DNA of 64,000 nucleotides, from NCBI GenBank assembly GCA_965223215.1, contig CBDCVZ010000010.1, forward strand, positions 6,510,001 through 6,574,000, in the 5' to 3' direction. The stretch comes from JABDMH01 sp965223215. GTDB lineage: Bacteria; Bacteroidota; Bacteroidia; Chitinophagales; Saprospiraceae. The notes below the pieces were generated by a model, which was given only the letters and a program-made list of their open reading frames with translations, ran no database searches and was not told the origin of the DNA. Below, one piece after another: positions 19,451 to 27,892 of this stretch (its first letter is position 1; each line of letters begins with the position of its first letter). Position numbers and translations under genes: made by a program.

Positions 19451-20299
19451 ATGCATTTTAAATCAGAACATTTGTTAAAGGTTAAATCTCGTGAAGAGCT
19501 AATTAACCTGGCCGAAAAGGAAAAAATTCCGATTGGAAAGACACTCAATAAACTCAGGTATGAAGCTGAACTTCGTTTGCTACAATCGGAGTTAGTTAAT
19601 TTTCAGAAGTGGATTGCAGAAAACCAAATGCGAGTAGCCATTATTTTTGAGGGACGAGATGCCGCGGGAAAGGGAGGATCAATTAAGCGATTTAAGGAAC
19701 ATCTAAATCCGCGGACCTCCCGAGTAGTAGCATTGACCAAACCGACAGAGGTTGAGCGAGGACAGTGGTATTTTAGGCGTTATATTAAAGTACTTCCAAA
19801 TCCTGGTGAAATTGTATTTTTCGATCGCAGCTGGTATAATCGAGCGGTCGTCGAACCAGTCATGGATTTCTGCACACCACAGCAGTACGAAAAATTCATG
19901 GTTCAAGTTCCTGAATTTGAACATTTACTTTACGAAGACAACTTAATCATTATTAAGTTTTGGTTTTCGATATCTAAGCATGAACAAAAGAAACGCTTTG
20001 AAGCCCGCTTAAATAATCCATTAAAGCGGTGGAAATTTAGCCCAGTTGATATGAAGGGTCAGGATCTGTGGGACAAGTATACGCATTTCAAGGAGCAAAT
20101 GTTCAGCCGGACCCATACCAACTTTAGTCCTTGGATCATCGTGAAGACCAATAATAAGAGGCAAGCCAGGTTGGAGAGTATGCGATATGTTCTTTCGCAA
20201 TTTCAATATGACAAGAAGGGTGAATCAGGCATCACCCTGTTGCCAGACCCTAATGTGATCATGCGATATCATCGCAGCGTTGTTCAAATCGATATTTAA
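19451..20299 (+). CDS. ppk2: PPK2-family polyphosphate kinase (first of tandem pair)
   Basis: Single-domain polyphosphate kinase 2, moving phosphate between polyphosphate and nucleotides; the preferred direction (NDP to NTP or NMP to NDP) cannot be read from sequence. In the 282 residues, Walker A is FEGRDAAGKGG (66-76), Walker B is VFFDRSWYNRAVVEPV (Asp125, Arg126), and a lid segment NNPLKRWKFSPVD follows. It has an extra C-terminal tail (about 250-282) that its neighbour lacks. The second PPK2 starts 9 bp downstream. Confidence 0.92.
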   Translation: MHFKSEHLLKVKSREELINLAEKEKIPIGKTLNKLRYEAELRLLQSELVNFQKWIAENQMRVAIIFEGRDAAGKGGSIKRFKEHLNPRTSRVVALTKPTEVERGQWYFRRYIKVLPNPGEIVFFDRSWYNRAVVEPVMDFCTPQQYEKFMVQVPEFEHLLYEDNLIIIKFWFSISKHEQKKRFEARLNNPLKRWKFSPVDMKGQDLWDKYTHFKEQMFSRTHTNFSPWIIVKTNNKRQARLESMRYVLSQFQYDKKGESGITLLPDPNVIMRYHRSVVQIDI

Positions 20300-20308
20300 T
20301 CATTTGTT

Positions 20309-21079
20309 ATGAGTCAAGAATTGAGTAAGGAAGATCTTCACTATTTGAACTCGAAACCGGGTCTTCATGGCCTTCTAAGGAACCGAAAATTTAGTGTGGA
20401 GCGTGCCTTATCTGATGCCAAGCAAAGCGTACAGCTCAAAAAGAAGCAAGAGCAGTTAATTAAGCTGCAAAATTGGGTTATTCAAAACGATGCAAAAATC
20501 GTCATTTTATTTGAAGGCCGAGATGCGGCAGGCAAGGGTGGGGCTATTCGTCGAATTACTGAATATATCAATCCGCGGCACTTTCGCATCGTTGCACTTA
20601 ATATTCCTACCGATGACGAGAAGAAGCAGTGGTTTTTTCAGCGCTACATCAATGAGCTGCCCAAGCCGGGTGAAATTGTTTTTTTTGATCGAAGTTGGTA
20701 TAATCGTGCGGTGGTTGAACCGGTAAATGGATTTTGCACCAAAAAACAATATCAAATCTTTATGTCTCAGGTCAACGACTTTGAAAAGATGCTCATACAG
20801 TCCGATACTCATTTGATAAAATTTTATTTCTCCATTACCAAGGCGGAGCAAGCGAAGCGATTTCGGGAGATTAGCAATAATCCCTTAAAACGTTGGAAAA
20901 TGACACCGGTTGATGAAAGAGCGCAGGAACTATGGGATGACTACACTGCATATAAGAAGAAGATGTTTCAGCACACGAGTACAAAACACGCACCCTGGAT
21001 TGTAATTGATGCGAATAAGAAGGGCCCAGCTCGCCTTAAGGCCATTTCTTATATCCTCGAGACCATTCCTTATGTCTGA
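20309..21079 (+). CDS. ppk2: PPK2-family polyphosphate kinase (second of tandem pair)
   Basis: Single-domain PPK2 of 256 residues with Walker A FEGRDAAGKGG (68-78), Walker B VFFDRSWYNRAVVEPV (Asp127) and lid SNNPLKRWKMTPVDE. It is clearly homologous to the gene 9 bp upstream but diverged: the N-terminus and the region between the Walker motifs differ, and it lacks the C-terminal tail. The tandem arrangement points to an old duplication with possibly split nucleotide preference. The pair very likely forms one operon. Confidence 0.92.
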   Translation: MSQELSKEDLHYLNSKPGLHGLLRNRKFSVERALSDAKQSVQLKKKQEQLIKLQNWVIQNDAKIVILFEGRDAAGKGGAIRRITEYINPRHFRIVALNIPTDDEKKQWFFQRYINELPKPGEIVFFDRSWYNRAVVEPVNGFCTKKQYQIFMSQVNDFEKMLIQSDTHLIKFYFSITKAEQAKRFREISNNPLKRWKMTPVDERAQELWDDYTAYKKKMFQHTSTKHAPWIVIDANKKGPARLKAISYILETIPYV

Positions 21080-21130
21080 GGAATATGGCAGGATGGATAC
21101 AGGTGGGGACGGCAATGAGGAATATCTGAA

Positions 21131-21598
21131 TTAGAAATAAATCCTCAAGCCTGCTCCACCTCCCATGTCAAATTCCGTTCCTGGTGATAGTGCTAACCGT
21201 GGAGTTGCTTGCACAAAAATTTCGATCTTGTCAAAGATAAAGTCCAATCCAAACGATGCACTAACTCCCAGCTCAACCTGATCATTACCACGTCTGTCTC
21301 TTACACCAATAAATCCTCCCGGCCCATAGAAGAAGTGCGATGTATTTCTATCATTGAGATGCACATCATAGATCGAGTGAACATTCAGAAAAAAGAAATC
21401 ATCCCAGTTGTAAGCTGCTAGAAAGTCTAAAGAAGCTCTTTCACGAAAAATTTTTAGGGTTACTCCTGTTGGCTGACCGACCTGTGCTCCAATGCCGACC
21501 TCTCCATTCACGCGTTGTGCTAACAAAATGTCTACTTTAAATGCTAAAGCCAACGTTATCAATAGAGGTAACAAAGATATAGTGATGTTCTTAGTCAT
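21131..21598 (-). CDS. Hypothetical small outer-membrane beta-barrel-like protein
   Basis: Exported protein of 155 residues, not assigned to a named family. A signal peptide (about 1-27, ending ILLAQ) is followed by alternating amphipathic strands (GVTLKIF, ASLDFLAAYNW, FFLNVHSIYDV, VELGVSASFGLDFIF, IEIFVQATPRLAL) and an aromatic C-terminus (GLRIYF), the pattern of a small outer-membrane barrel. It converges on the PPK2 pair. Confidence 0.65.
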   Translation of the reverse strand: MTKNITISLLPLLITLALAFKVDILLAQRVNGEVGIGAQVGQPTGVTLKIFRERASLDFLAAYNWDDFFFLNVHSIYDVHLNDRNTSHFFYGPGGFIGVRDRRGNDQVELGVSASFGLDFIFDKIEIFVQATPRLALSPGTEFDMGGGAGLRIYF

Positions 21599-21620
21599 GA
21601 CTATTAGATTTAAAGGTGAA

Positions 21621-21959
21621 TCAATCTCGATAATGTTGAATAAATAAATAGTTGAAGATGGAAAACACTAGAGAAAAAATGATGGCTCGTAAAAGGCCAT
21701 CTACGGCAAAACCAGGAAGCAAATAGTCGACCAGAAGAACCATTGCTCCATTTATAATGAATAAAAACAAACCTAGGGTAAGAATGGTAATCGGCAGGGT
21801 TAAGATGGTAAGCAGGGGCTTTACCAAACTGTTCACTACACCCAAAACAATCGCCACTAATATGGCACTAGTGAAATCTGCTACTAAAACACCTTGTAGT
21901 ACAGCAGCGATGCCATATACAAGAAGGCCTTGGATAAAAATGCTAATAATTAATCTCAT
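21621..21959 (-). CDS. Phage-holin-4-like small membrane protein
   Basis: A 112-residue membrane protein with four hydrophobic segments and the conserved GVVNSLVKPLLTILTLPI...GLFLFIINGAMVLLVDYLLPGF stretch of the superfamily IV holin-like proteins (annotated as phage holin family). In chromosomal settings such as this, without phage genes, these are usually envelope or stress proteins, not lysis proteins. It is 22 bp upstream of the small outer-membrane gene on the same strand. Confidence 0.85.
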   Translation of the reverse strand: MRLIISIFIQGLLVYGIAAVLQGVLVADFTSAILVAIVLGVVNSLVKPLLTILTLPITILTLGLFLFIINGAMVLLVDYLLPGFAVDGLLRAIIFSLVFSIFNYLFIQHYRD

Positions 21960-22446
21960 AGTGAAAACAAATTACATTGGCAAGACAATGTCTATACTGG
22001 AAAAGTTTGTCGGGCTCAGAAAATTTATCTCTTTTTTCAGGTCTCTCTCGTGGGCTGAGTTAAGATCCTCATTAAAAGGGCCTAAAGATGGTTGGTCTGA
22101 TTCAACACAAATATAATAATGCGACTGAGTCTTCGCTTGACCTCCGCATGGTACGTGACCTGAGGATCTGGTTGCATTTTTATACCCGCCCAATTCTGGC
22201 TGGGCAATCTCCAGTCTACTTGCCAATACTACTGAGTAAATTGGATGGTCGTATTGGTCTTGTAGGTAAAATAGAAAGTAGTGAGACTCCACTGCTAACA
22301 ATCTCAAATCAGTCTGGTAGGGTCATCTCTACCGAAGATGTTGGCGTGGTGAACGAAGGGAATTTCCTATCTGCAATTGCTCTGTATATGTCCGATGAAC
22401 CCAGATCAAAACCCAATCCAGTCTCATCCTACTTTCTACAACCTCC
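21960..22446. other. Region without a clear gene
   Basis: Two opposing frames overlap here (plus 22088-22450, 120 codons; minus 21972-22307, 111 codons). Neither shows a known family, signal or convincing composition. The plus frame has AAAAGGG 9 bases before its ATG and its stop overlaps the stop of the neighbouring minus gene in CTAG, so a small unknown gene is possible but unproven. Confidence 0.35.
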
Positions 22447-22794
22447 CTAGTCAAGGATGTCTCGCACAATTTGCTTGGCGAAAGACCGAAACATTAAACT
22501 ACGCTTTGCCCAAAGAAGTGTCAGCAATATCAATAGCATAGTAAAAGGGACGAGAAATATTAGGTACATATTGGCATAATTCATGGCAGCCCAATAGCCG
22601 ACTCCCAATAGCAATATGATCGTGGCCATAAAAATGCCCAAACTAATTAACACGAGGCTGATGGCAGATGATACCATCCGCGATGTTTCACGGATGGTGT
22701 GATACTTGATGAGGTCATATTGTGCACCAACTATCTTTTTGCCAACTGCGAGAGCATCCAGCGATTCGGTTGCAAATCTGATGATTTCAGTCAT
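22447..22794 (-). CDS. Phage-holin-3-like membrane protein, leader region replaced by IS21
   Basis: Membrane protein of 115 residues from the ATG at 22794. An N-terminal amphipathic region (MTEIIRFATESLDALAVGKKIVGAQYDLIKYHTIRE) precedes two long hydrophobic helices (about 45-95) and a basic C-terminus (LLWAKRSLMFRS), as in the phage holin III/DUF1469-like family. An apparent longer frame up to 22845 is read from the end of the IS21 element and is not native. The start codon lies inside the 7-bp target duplication of that element, so the original upstream sequence, and the YtxH-like gene that once sat 16 bp before it, are now 2.7 kb away. Expression may be lost or driven from the element. Confidence 0.8.
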   Translation of the reverse strand: MTEIIRFATESLDALAVGKKIVGAQYDLIKYHTIRETSRMVSSAISLVLISLGIFMATIILLLGVGYWAAMNYANMYLIFLVPFTMLLILLTLLWAKRSLMFRSFAKQIVRDILD

Positions 22795-22798
22795 GATG
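22792..22798. repeat. Target-site duplication of the IS21 element, left copy
   Basis: CATGATG directly before the element's terminal TG. The same seven bases follow the terminal CA at 25479-25485. The CAT is the complement of the start codon of the holin-like gene. Confidence 0.88.
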
Positions 22799-22903
22799 TG
22801 TATTTCGGTCAAAGTGTGCCACCCATTTCGGTCAAATAGTGCCACTGGTATCTCAAATATAAAAAATGATCTTTGGCCACTTTAGGACAAAGACTGGGAG
22901 TTA

Positions 22904-22979
22904 GTTTTCCACATATTCACATCGATGTCCAGTCATCAAAAATGAACTGGTTCGACCAGGATGTGAATATTGTGGGAAA
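22904..22979. repeat. Long imperfect inverted repeat inside the IS21 left end
   Basis: GTTTTCCACATATTCACATC (22904-22923) pairs with GATGTGAATATTGTGGGAAA (22960-22979) with one bulge and one mismatch. The loop contains a further small hairpin, CTGGT-TCG-ACCAG (22947-22959). It sits between the istB stop and the element's end. Confidence 0.7.
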
Positions 22980-23002
22980 GTCGCTTTTAATCGTGTGCCT
23001 CA

Positions 23003-23734
23003 TCAAAGTTTTGGTTTATTCTTTTTTCGTAAAGATTCACCTTTAAGGGTAATCCGATGAGCAGAGTGAACAATACGATCTAGTATGGCATCAGCAATGG
23101 TGCCTTCACCAATGACATCATACCACTTGCTGATCGGGATTTGAGAGGCTATCATTGTTGAGCTCCGATCGTGGCGATCTTCTATCAAATCCATCAGGAC
23201 TTCCCTCTCGACGTTATCTAGTTTTTGAAGACCGAAGTCATCTAAAATTAGGAGATTGATTTTATTGAGCTTGGCAAGGTGTTTTAGATAGGTGCCATCA
23301 ATTTTTGCAAATTTGAGAATTGCTAAGAACCGAGCAGTATTTTGGTACAGCGTCTTGATACCATTGATGCAGGCTTGATATCCTAACGCCTGAGCAATGA
23401 AGCTTTTACCCACCCCAGCAGGACCCGTAAGAATGACATTTTGTTTGTGTTTGATAAAGCCAAGCAATGCCAATTTATTAACTACATCGCGATCTAATCC
23501 ACGATTGCTCTTGTAATCAATTTGAGAGATAGAAGCCGGTATTTTGAATTTGGCAGACTGGATTAATCGTTCCATTTTTCGATTCTGCCGATCCTCCCAC
23601 TCCTGGTCAACCAAAAGATTGGTGTACTCATCAATAGAATAATCTTGATGGAGATTTTCTGTGATTCGCTGGTGATGAATGTTGGCCATTTGATGCAGCC
23701 TTAGTTGCTTCATTTTGTCAATTGTCTGGTGCAT
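23003..23734 (-). CDS. istB: IS21-family helper ATPase IstB
   Basis: AAA+ ATPase of 243 residues that assists target selection by the IstA transposase. Walker A is LTGPAGVGKSF, Walker B INLLILDDFG, with the sensor-like SQIPISKWYDVIGEGTIADAILDR segment typical of IstB/DnaC-like proteins. It begins 23 bp after the istA stop. Confidence 0.95.
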   Translation of the reverse strand: MHQTIDKMKQLRLHQMANIHHQRITENLHQDYSIDEYTNLLVDQEWEDRQNRKMERLIQSAKFKIPASISQIDYKSNRGLDRDVVNKLALLGFIKHKQNVILTGPAGVGKSFIAQALGYQACINGIKTLYQNTARFLAILKFAKIDGTYLKHLAKLNKINLLILDDFGLQKLDNVEREVLMDLIEDRHDRSSTMIASQIPISKWYDVIGEGTIADAILDRIVHSAHRITLKGESLRKKNKPKL

Positions 23735-23757
23735 ACTTTCACTTTTTATTTATGAAT

Positions 23758-25320
23758 TTAATTATCAGAAAAGTAGCCTGGTCCTCGAATATTACCGTGA
23801 TCAGGGATGTGTGATCTTATGTCAGGCTCAACATCAAATAAATCAGTATACTGGTCGAGCCCTTTCTCTAGAATCCCTGTAATGCGCTGATACGATGTGA
23901 TTGGATGTAAAATAGCCAGCTGGCATCCTTTCTCAATACGATCGGAGGCATATTGTCTTTTGAGCTGAATGATACCCATGGCGGTTTTGTATTTGGTCTC
24001 TGCATATCCCTCTTGATCAAATAAGCGCCTTACATATTGCTCCGTATTTGGGCCGATAGCTCTGGCTTTCTTTATAAAGAATGCTGGACTCCAATCCAGG
24101 TAAAATTGATGCTCACTGGGTAGATGTTCTTTTTTGGTGGAATATCCACTTGCAGTTCGGTCACGTAGATGTGACGAGATTCTTTGATGCTTGATGTATA
24201 CCTCCACGACACGGTCTGTGTAGTGAATTTGTGTCCGTTGACCAATAAAGCGATGAGGCACACTATAGTAATGTTTGTCGCACGACAAATACACATGGGA
24301 CGTCTTTTGCACCTTGGCTCTTTTGTATTGTTTGATCACATAGGGCTGTGTGGGCAATGGTTGCAAACGTGGGTAGTCAAGGGCCATGAATAGCTCCCGA
24401 CGACTCTTATTTAGTCCCTTATAATTCCTGTCGTTCAGCTTTTTAAGTAGCTCCGCAATTCGTTCATTTAGCTCATGCAATGAAAAAAAGGTCTCATTAG
24501 CAAGCTTAAAATAGATTTGCTCATAAACGATTTGTACAAATCGCTCCACCATCGCTTTATCTTTTGGTCGATAGGGTCGTGTTGGATTTAATACCGCACC
24601 ATAATGTTGTGAAAAATCTCGGAAAGTGCGGTTTGCAATCGCTTCATATTTGGAAGACTTAGTCACCGCGCTTTTTAGATTATCAACCACTAACACCTGT
24701 GGCGTGCCTCCCAAAAAATTAAGACAATTACCCATGCTAGAAATGAAATCAGTCTTCCCTTGTGACCTACTAGCTTCAACATAGGTATATCCGCTAGCCG
24801 GCAGACAGGCAACAAACACATCTACATCGTGAATCTCCCCGGTTTGTTTGTCAACCCAACTCAATTTGTCTCCAGCATAATCCGCGAACAGGCATTCTCC
24901 TGCTTTGTGATTCAGCTTTAGTGTAGCTGTGCTCTTTGCATTCCACCTATGGTAATGCTCCAAAAACTGCGTATAGCCATAACCATTTTCGTTATTGGAT
25001 CGATATCGTTCCCACATCGTTTGGAAGGTGAAGCCTACCCTCTTACTACTTATTAGTACTTCCGGGAAAAACTTGATCAGTTCACTATATCGCTCATCCT
25101 CGCCTACTTCGGAGCGGCTAAATTCAGAATCAAGACTTGCATCATCCAGTTCCAGCAACTCCGTGATCTTCCTATCACTTTCCTTGATCTTTTTTACATA
25201 ATCGTTCACCGTATTGCGGCTCATGCCTAAGCGCTTGGCAATCTTACGGTTACTTACCTTTTTGCTATGTAATAATACTATCTGCCTGATCTCCATGATA
25301 TCCTTCCTTTTGTTCGCCAT
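23758..25320 (-). CDS. istA: IS21-family transposase IstA
   Basis: DDE transposase of 520 residues. An N-terminal helix-turn-helix (SNRKIAKRLGMSRNTVNDYVKK, written here in two halves: SNRKIAKRLGM and SRNTVNDYVKK) is followed by the integrase core with Asp in LFADYAGDKL, Asp in VLVVDNLKSAV and Glu in DKAMVERFVQIV, then a Mu-type C-terminal beta domain. No frameshift or truncation is seen, so it is probably active. Confidence 0.95.
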   Translation of the reverse strand: MANKRKDIMEIRQIVLLHSKKVSNRKIAKRLGMSRNTVNDYVKKIKESDRKITELLELDDASLDSEFSRSEVGEDERYSELIKFFPEVLISSKRVGFTFQTMWERYRSNNENGYGYTQFLEHYHRWNAKSTATLKLNHKAGECLFADYAGDKLSWVDKQTGEIHDVDVFVACLPASGYTYVEASRSQGKTDFISSMGNCLNFLGGTPQVLVVDNLKSAVTKSSKYEAIANRTFRDFSQHYGAVLNPTRPYRPKDKAMVERFVQIVYEQIYFKLANETFFSLHELNERIAELLKKLNDRNYKGLNKSRRELFMALDYPRLQPLPTQPYVIKQYKRAKVQKTSHVYLSCDKHYYSVPHRFIGQRTQIHYTDRVVEVYIKHQRISSHLRDRTASGYSTKKEHLPSEHQFYLDWSPAFFIKKARAIGPNTEQYVRRLFDQEGYAETKYKTAMGIIQLKRQYASDRIEKGCQLAILHPITSYQRITGILEKGLDQYTDLFDVEPDIRSHIPDHGNIRGPGYFSDN

Positions 25321-25478
25321 CCTAGTCTTTTTGACACTAAGTTGGCAATATGGATACCAGTGGCTTGCACTTCATGATCTCACAACATTCCTGTTGCTCA
25401 AAGGTGGCACAGTTTGCTCCGAAATCACTGGCACAGTTTACTCCGAAATTAGTGGCACAGTTTGCTCCGAATTATACA

Positions 25479-25485
25479 CATGATG
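25479..25485. repeat. Target-site duplication of the IS21 element, right copy
   Basis: CATGATG immediately after the element's terminal CA, identical to 22792-22798. The ATG in this copy, on the minus strand, now reads into the element and stops after ten codons. Confidence 0.88.
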
Positions 25486-25497
25486 AAGAGATTATTA

Positions 25498-25830
25498 TTA
25501 CTGTGATTTTACGGTCGAATCGAGCTCCTTCAGAAGCTGATCTTTCAGCGATTTCACTTCTTGATCGACATACTTCTCTAGATCCTGCTGTGTTTTAGCA
25601 CTACTACGCTTCATCTCTGATAAATATTTATTACCTCTTTCCTTTAGTTCTGTGATCATCTCTGTGGCCTTATTTAAAGCTTCCGTGCTTTTGTCTGACA
25701 GATCCTGGGCTTTGCTTTTAGCTTGATCGGAAAGATCTCGACGCCATTTGCGTCCCTGATCGGTATTCAAGTAAAATCCAGCAGCAATGCCCAATCCTGC
25801 ACCTATCCAAAAAAGATTTCTATTGTTCAT
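25498..25830 (-). CDS. YtxH-like envelope stress protein
   Basis: A 110-residue protein with one N-terminal membrane segment (LFWIGAGLGIAAGFYLN), the TDQGRKWRRDLSDQAK motif of YtxH-like proteins, and a long charged helix to the C-terminus. YtxH proteins are general-stress envelope proteins of unclear mechanism. Before IS21 arrived it lay 16 bp upstream of the holin-like gene at 22447-22794, a common pairing in Bacteroidota. Confidence 0.82.
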   Translation of the reverse strand: MNNRNLFWIGAGLGIAAGFYLNTDQGRKWRRDLSDQAKSKAQDLSDKSTEALNKATEMITELKERGNKYLSEMKRSSAKTQQDLEKYVDQEVKSLKDQLLKELDSTVKSQ

Positions 25831-26016
25831 GTCTCAATTTTTAGGTTTAATAAAACGATTCATTATTGAGACAACATGAGAGGCAGGTTAGTTTGATATC
25901 TGCAGACAATCTATCGATAATGAATGAGGTAAACACCGCAATGGTTCAGGAAAATATGGTGCCATGATGCATATTCCTAAATCATTCTATTATGGAGTGG
26001 AGAAAAAATGGTCACA

Positions 26017-27102
26017 TCATGTATCCATGTCCTGCTGCCTGTTTGAAGCTTCGGGAGATGAACCTCTCGCTCGTATTTGTTTGGCGACATCACTGGGAAG
26101 AATGTGGTAGCGCTCTACAAATTTCTTCGTGAAAAATCCATGATTCTGATAGCCGACCGCATTGGCTACTTCTTTCACACTGTAATCTCCGGTCGATAGC
26201 AGGGAATGACCATGCTCTAGACGCAACTTCTGCAGGTAATTATTAATGGTAGTTTCGTACAAGGCCTTGAAAGCACTTTTGAGTTTTTGTTGATTGAGGC
26301 CGACCATCTTCGCAAGCACAGGGATCGTGGGTGGATCTTGCATTTGTTGCTTCAAGATCTCCTTTGCTTGCGCCAATTGCACCATCTCAGTCTGCCGTAG
26401 TATTTGACGAGGTCGATCAAGGAGCGTATCATCTGTATACTGCAAGTACTGCTGAGCGATTATTTCCAGTGCTTTGGCTTCCTGATGTGTCACCCGAATC
26501 AAATCCTTGTATGACGTATCCATTATTTCTAATGCTTCTTCATGAATCTTATGCGAGTAATCAAAGGTATAGGTGAAAAGCTCTTCACCTTCAACATCAT
26601 CCAAGACCTCAAGCAATCGAGGAGGTATTTCATTGACATCACATGGAAGTTTATCTTGATAGTGGGTACGGTTAAGTTCAATGCTCAGCATTCGAATCTC
26701 CACATGAGATGGGACGGAGAAGGATTGTACACTGTTTGACTTATTTGCGGTCATGGATCCACCGTGCTTGCGCAGGCTATATAGATAATTGTCATGATGT
26801 AAGCGATGATATATACTGCCATCGACACAATAGTTGAATCTGAGCATGCGATTGGCCTCACCACTTAAATAAATGTGGACTGGTCGAGTAAACATTGCTT
26901 CAACGATCAATGCTCCGATAACATCCACAAAATCCAATACCTTGATGGTTCCTTTGCCATAAGATGGCGGAATATCAATGACAAAATTGCGACAGTCTTC
27001 CTGCAAATCTACGTGCAAGGCTTTGGAGATCTCGGTAGCTAATGTTTCACCAGCTTTTGCCGTAACATTAAGGATTATTGGCGTTAGTTTTTGTGCAGCC
27101 AT
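26017..27102 (-). CDS. AraC-family transcriptional regulator
   Basis: DNA-binding regulator of 361 residues from the ATG at 27102. The C-terminal ~100 residues contain two helix-turn-helix motifs (PTIPVLAKMVGLNQQKLKSAFK and YSVKEVANAVGYQNHGFFTKKF). The N-terminal ~250 residues are not a standard cupin and I do not recognise a ligand domain. Longer starts are a GTG at 27159 and an ATG at 27123; I prefer 27102 because AAAAGAAA precedes it. It is divergent from dps, which it may regulate. Confidence 0.85.
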   Translation of the reverse strand: MAAQKLTPIILNVTAKAGETLATEISKALHVDLQEDCRNFVIDIPPSYGKGTIKVLDFVDVIGALIVEAMFTRPVHIYLSGEANRMLRFNYCVDGSIYHRLHHDNYLYSLRKHGGSMTANKSNSVQSFSVPSHVEIRMLSIELNRTHYQDKLPCDVNEIPPRLLEVLDDVEGEELFTYTFDYSHKIHEEALEIMDTSYKDLIRVTHQEAKALEIIAQQYLQYTDDTLLDRPRQILRQTEMVQLAQAKEILKQQMQDPPTIPVLAKMVGLNQQKLKSAFKALYETTINNYLQKLRLEHGHSLLSTGDYSVKEVANAVGYQNHGFFTKKFVERYHILPSDVAKQIRARGSSPEASNRQQDMDT

Positions 27103-27210
27103 TTCAGTTTCTTTTGGAAACATGAAGATAACAAAGTCGGAAGGACTCCTAAAAATCACACATTTTATAAAACTTTATTCTGGATAGAAATGTCAAACTT
27201 GTAGAAGGAT

Positions 27211-27242
27211 TTGACCAACAAATTTTGGAAATCATACATTTT
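27211..27242 (+). promoter_or_regulatory. Putative Bacteroidota-type promoter of dps
   Basis: TTG (27211-27213), 21-base spacer and TACATTTT (27235-27242) fit the TTG/TAnnTTTG promoter of Bacteroidota with one mismatch. It lies 28 bp upstream of the dps ATG. Confidence 0.45.
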
Positions 27243-27270
27243 TCACCAACATAAATTTTTAATTATACAT

Positions 27271-27768
27271 ATGAATTATTTAGGTATTAAGAGAGAACGA
27301 TTAGAAGAAGTGGTAGTGTCTTTAAACCAGCTCCTCGCTGATTATCACCTTTATTATCAGAACCTTCGCAGTTGCCATTGGAATATTGAAGGAGCGCATT
27401 TCTTTGATCTGCATCAGATTTTTGAGGAATTATACAATGATGCAAAAATAAAGATCGATGATATCGCCGAACGAGTGCTTACACTTCGCTATACACCTAT
27501 GAGTACGCTGTCCGGATACTTAAAGGCAAGCAATGTGGATGAGATAAAAGCCAACCTAGCTGACATTGAAATGGTTAACAAAATCCTGAAAGATCATGGC
27601 GTACTAATTGCGCAGATGCGAGAGGTCATTAGCGCAGCAAACAAGGCAGGTGATGAAGGAACCATCGACATGATTGGCGGCTACGTAGCTGATCTTGAAA
27701 AACGTAGCTGGATGCTGGACAGCTGGACCAGCAAAAAATTTGAAGACAGCTCTGTCTCCATCTATTAG
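27271..27768 (+). CDS. dps: Dps-family DNA-protecting ferritin-like protein
   Basis: Forms a hollow 12-mer that oxidises and stores iron and protects DNA during starvation or oxidative stress. From the ATG at 27271 it is 165 residues, the usual size. The inter-subunit ferroxidase site residues are His36 (CHWNIEG), His48 (DLHQIFEELY), Asp63 and Glu67 (DDIAER). Nearby katG supports a peroxide/iron stress role. A terminator hairpin follows. Confidence 0.94.
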   Translation: MNYLGIKRERLEEVVVSLNQLLADYHLYYQNLRSCHWNIEGAHFFDLHQIFEELYNDAKIKIDDIAERVLTLRYTPMSTLSGYLKASNVDEIKANLADIEMVNKILKDHGVLIAQMREVISAANKAGDEGTIDMIGGYVADLEKRSWMLDSWTSKKFEDSSVSIY

Positions 27769-27866
27769 TTCGAACGGTGTAGTCAACCCGACACTAACCA
27801 CATTGATTAAGCATCCCTGCAATGAAAAGAGAAAAATGCAATTGTAGGTGTATAGCTTTTTTATGA

Positions 27867-27892
27867 ATCATCTCACAGGCTTGTGAGATGAT
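27867..27892 (+). terminator. Terminator after dps
   Basis: Perfect 11-bp stem ATCATCTCACA / TGTGAGATGAT with a GGCT loop, followed by TTTTCTTT. It lies about 100 bp downstream of the dps stop codon. Confidence 0.88.

Larger units (their letters stand above)
22799..25478 (-). mobile_element. IS21-family insertion sequence, complete
   Basis: A 2680-bp element with istA and istB on the minus strand. Both ends begin TGTAT...TTCGG...CAAA...GTGCCAC when read inward, with the TG/CA terminal dinucleotides usual for the family. The right end (the istA side) carries three direct copies of a ~21-bp unit (25405-25425, 25429-25449, 25453-25472; 24-bp period) and the left end two related inverted copies (22803-22821, 22825-22843), as expected for transposase-binding sites in IS21 ends. 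Intact genes, good ends and a 7-bp duplication suggest recent insertion. Confidence 0.93.

Noticed and set aside
22088..22450. A 120-codon plus-strand frame ending in a CTAG shared with the neighbouring stop.
   Set aside because: No family, signal or compositional support, and an opposing frame of similar quality overlaps it. Mentioned only as a possibility in the region entry.
21621..22794. Two holin-like genes, considered as a prophage remnant.
   Set aside because: No other phage genes occur nearby; such small membrane proteins are common chromosomal envelope genes in Bacteroidota.
22795..22845. N-terminal extension of the holin-like gene.
   Set aside because: These codons lie within the target duplication and the end of the IS21 element.
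25405..25472. Three ~21-bp direct repeats at 24-bp period, CRISPR-like at first sight.
   Set aside because: They lie at the right end of the IS21 element, have almost no spacers, and have inverted partners at the other end. They are terminal transposase-binding repeats.
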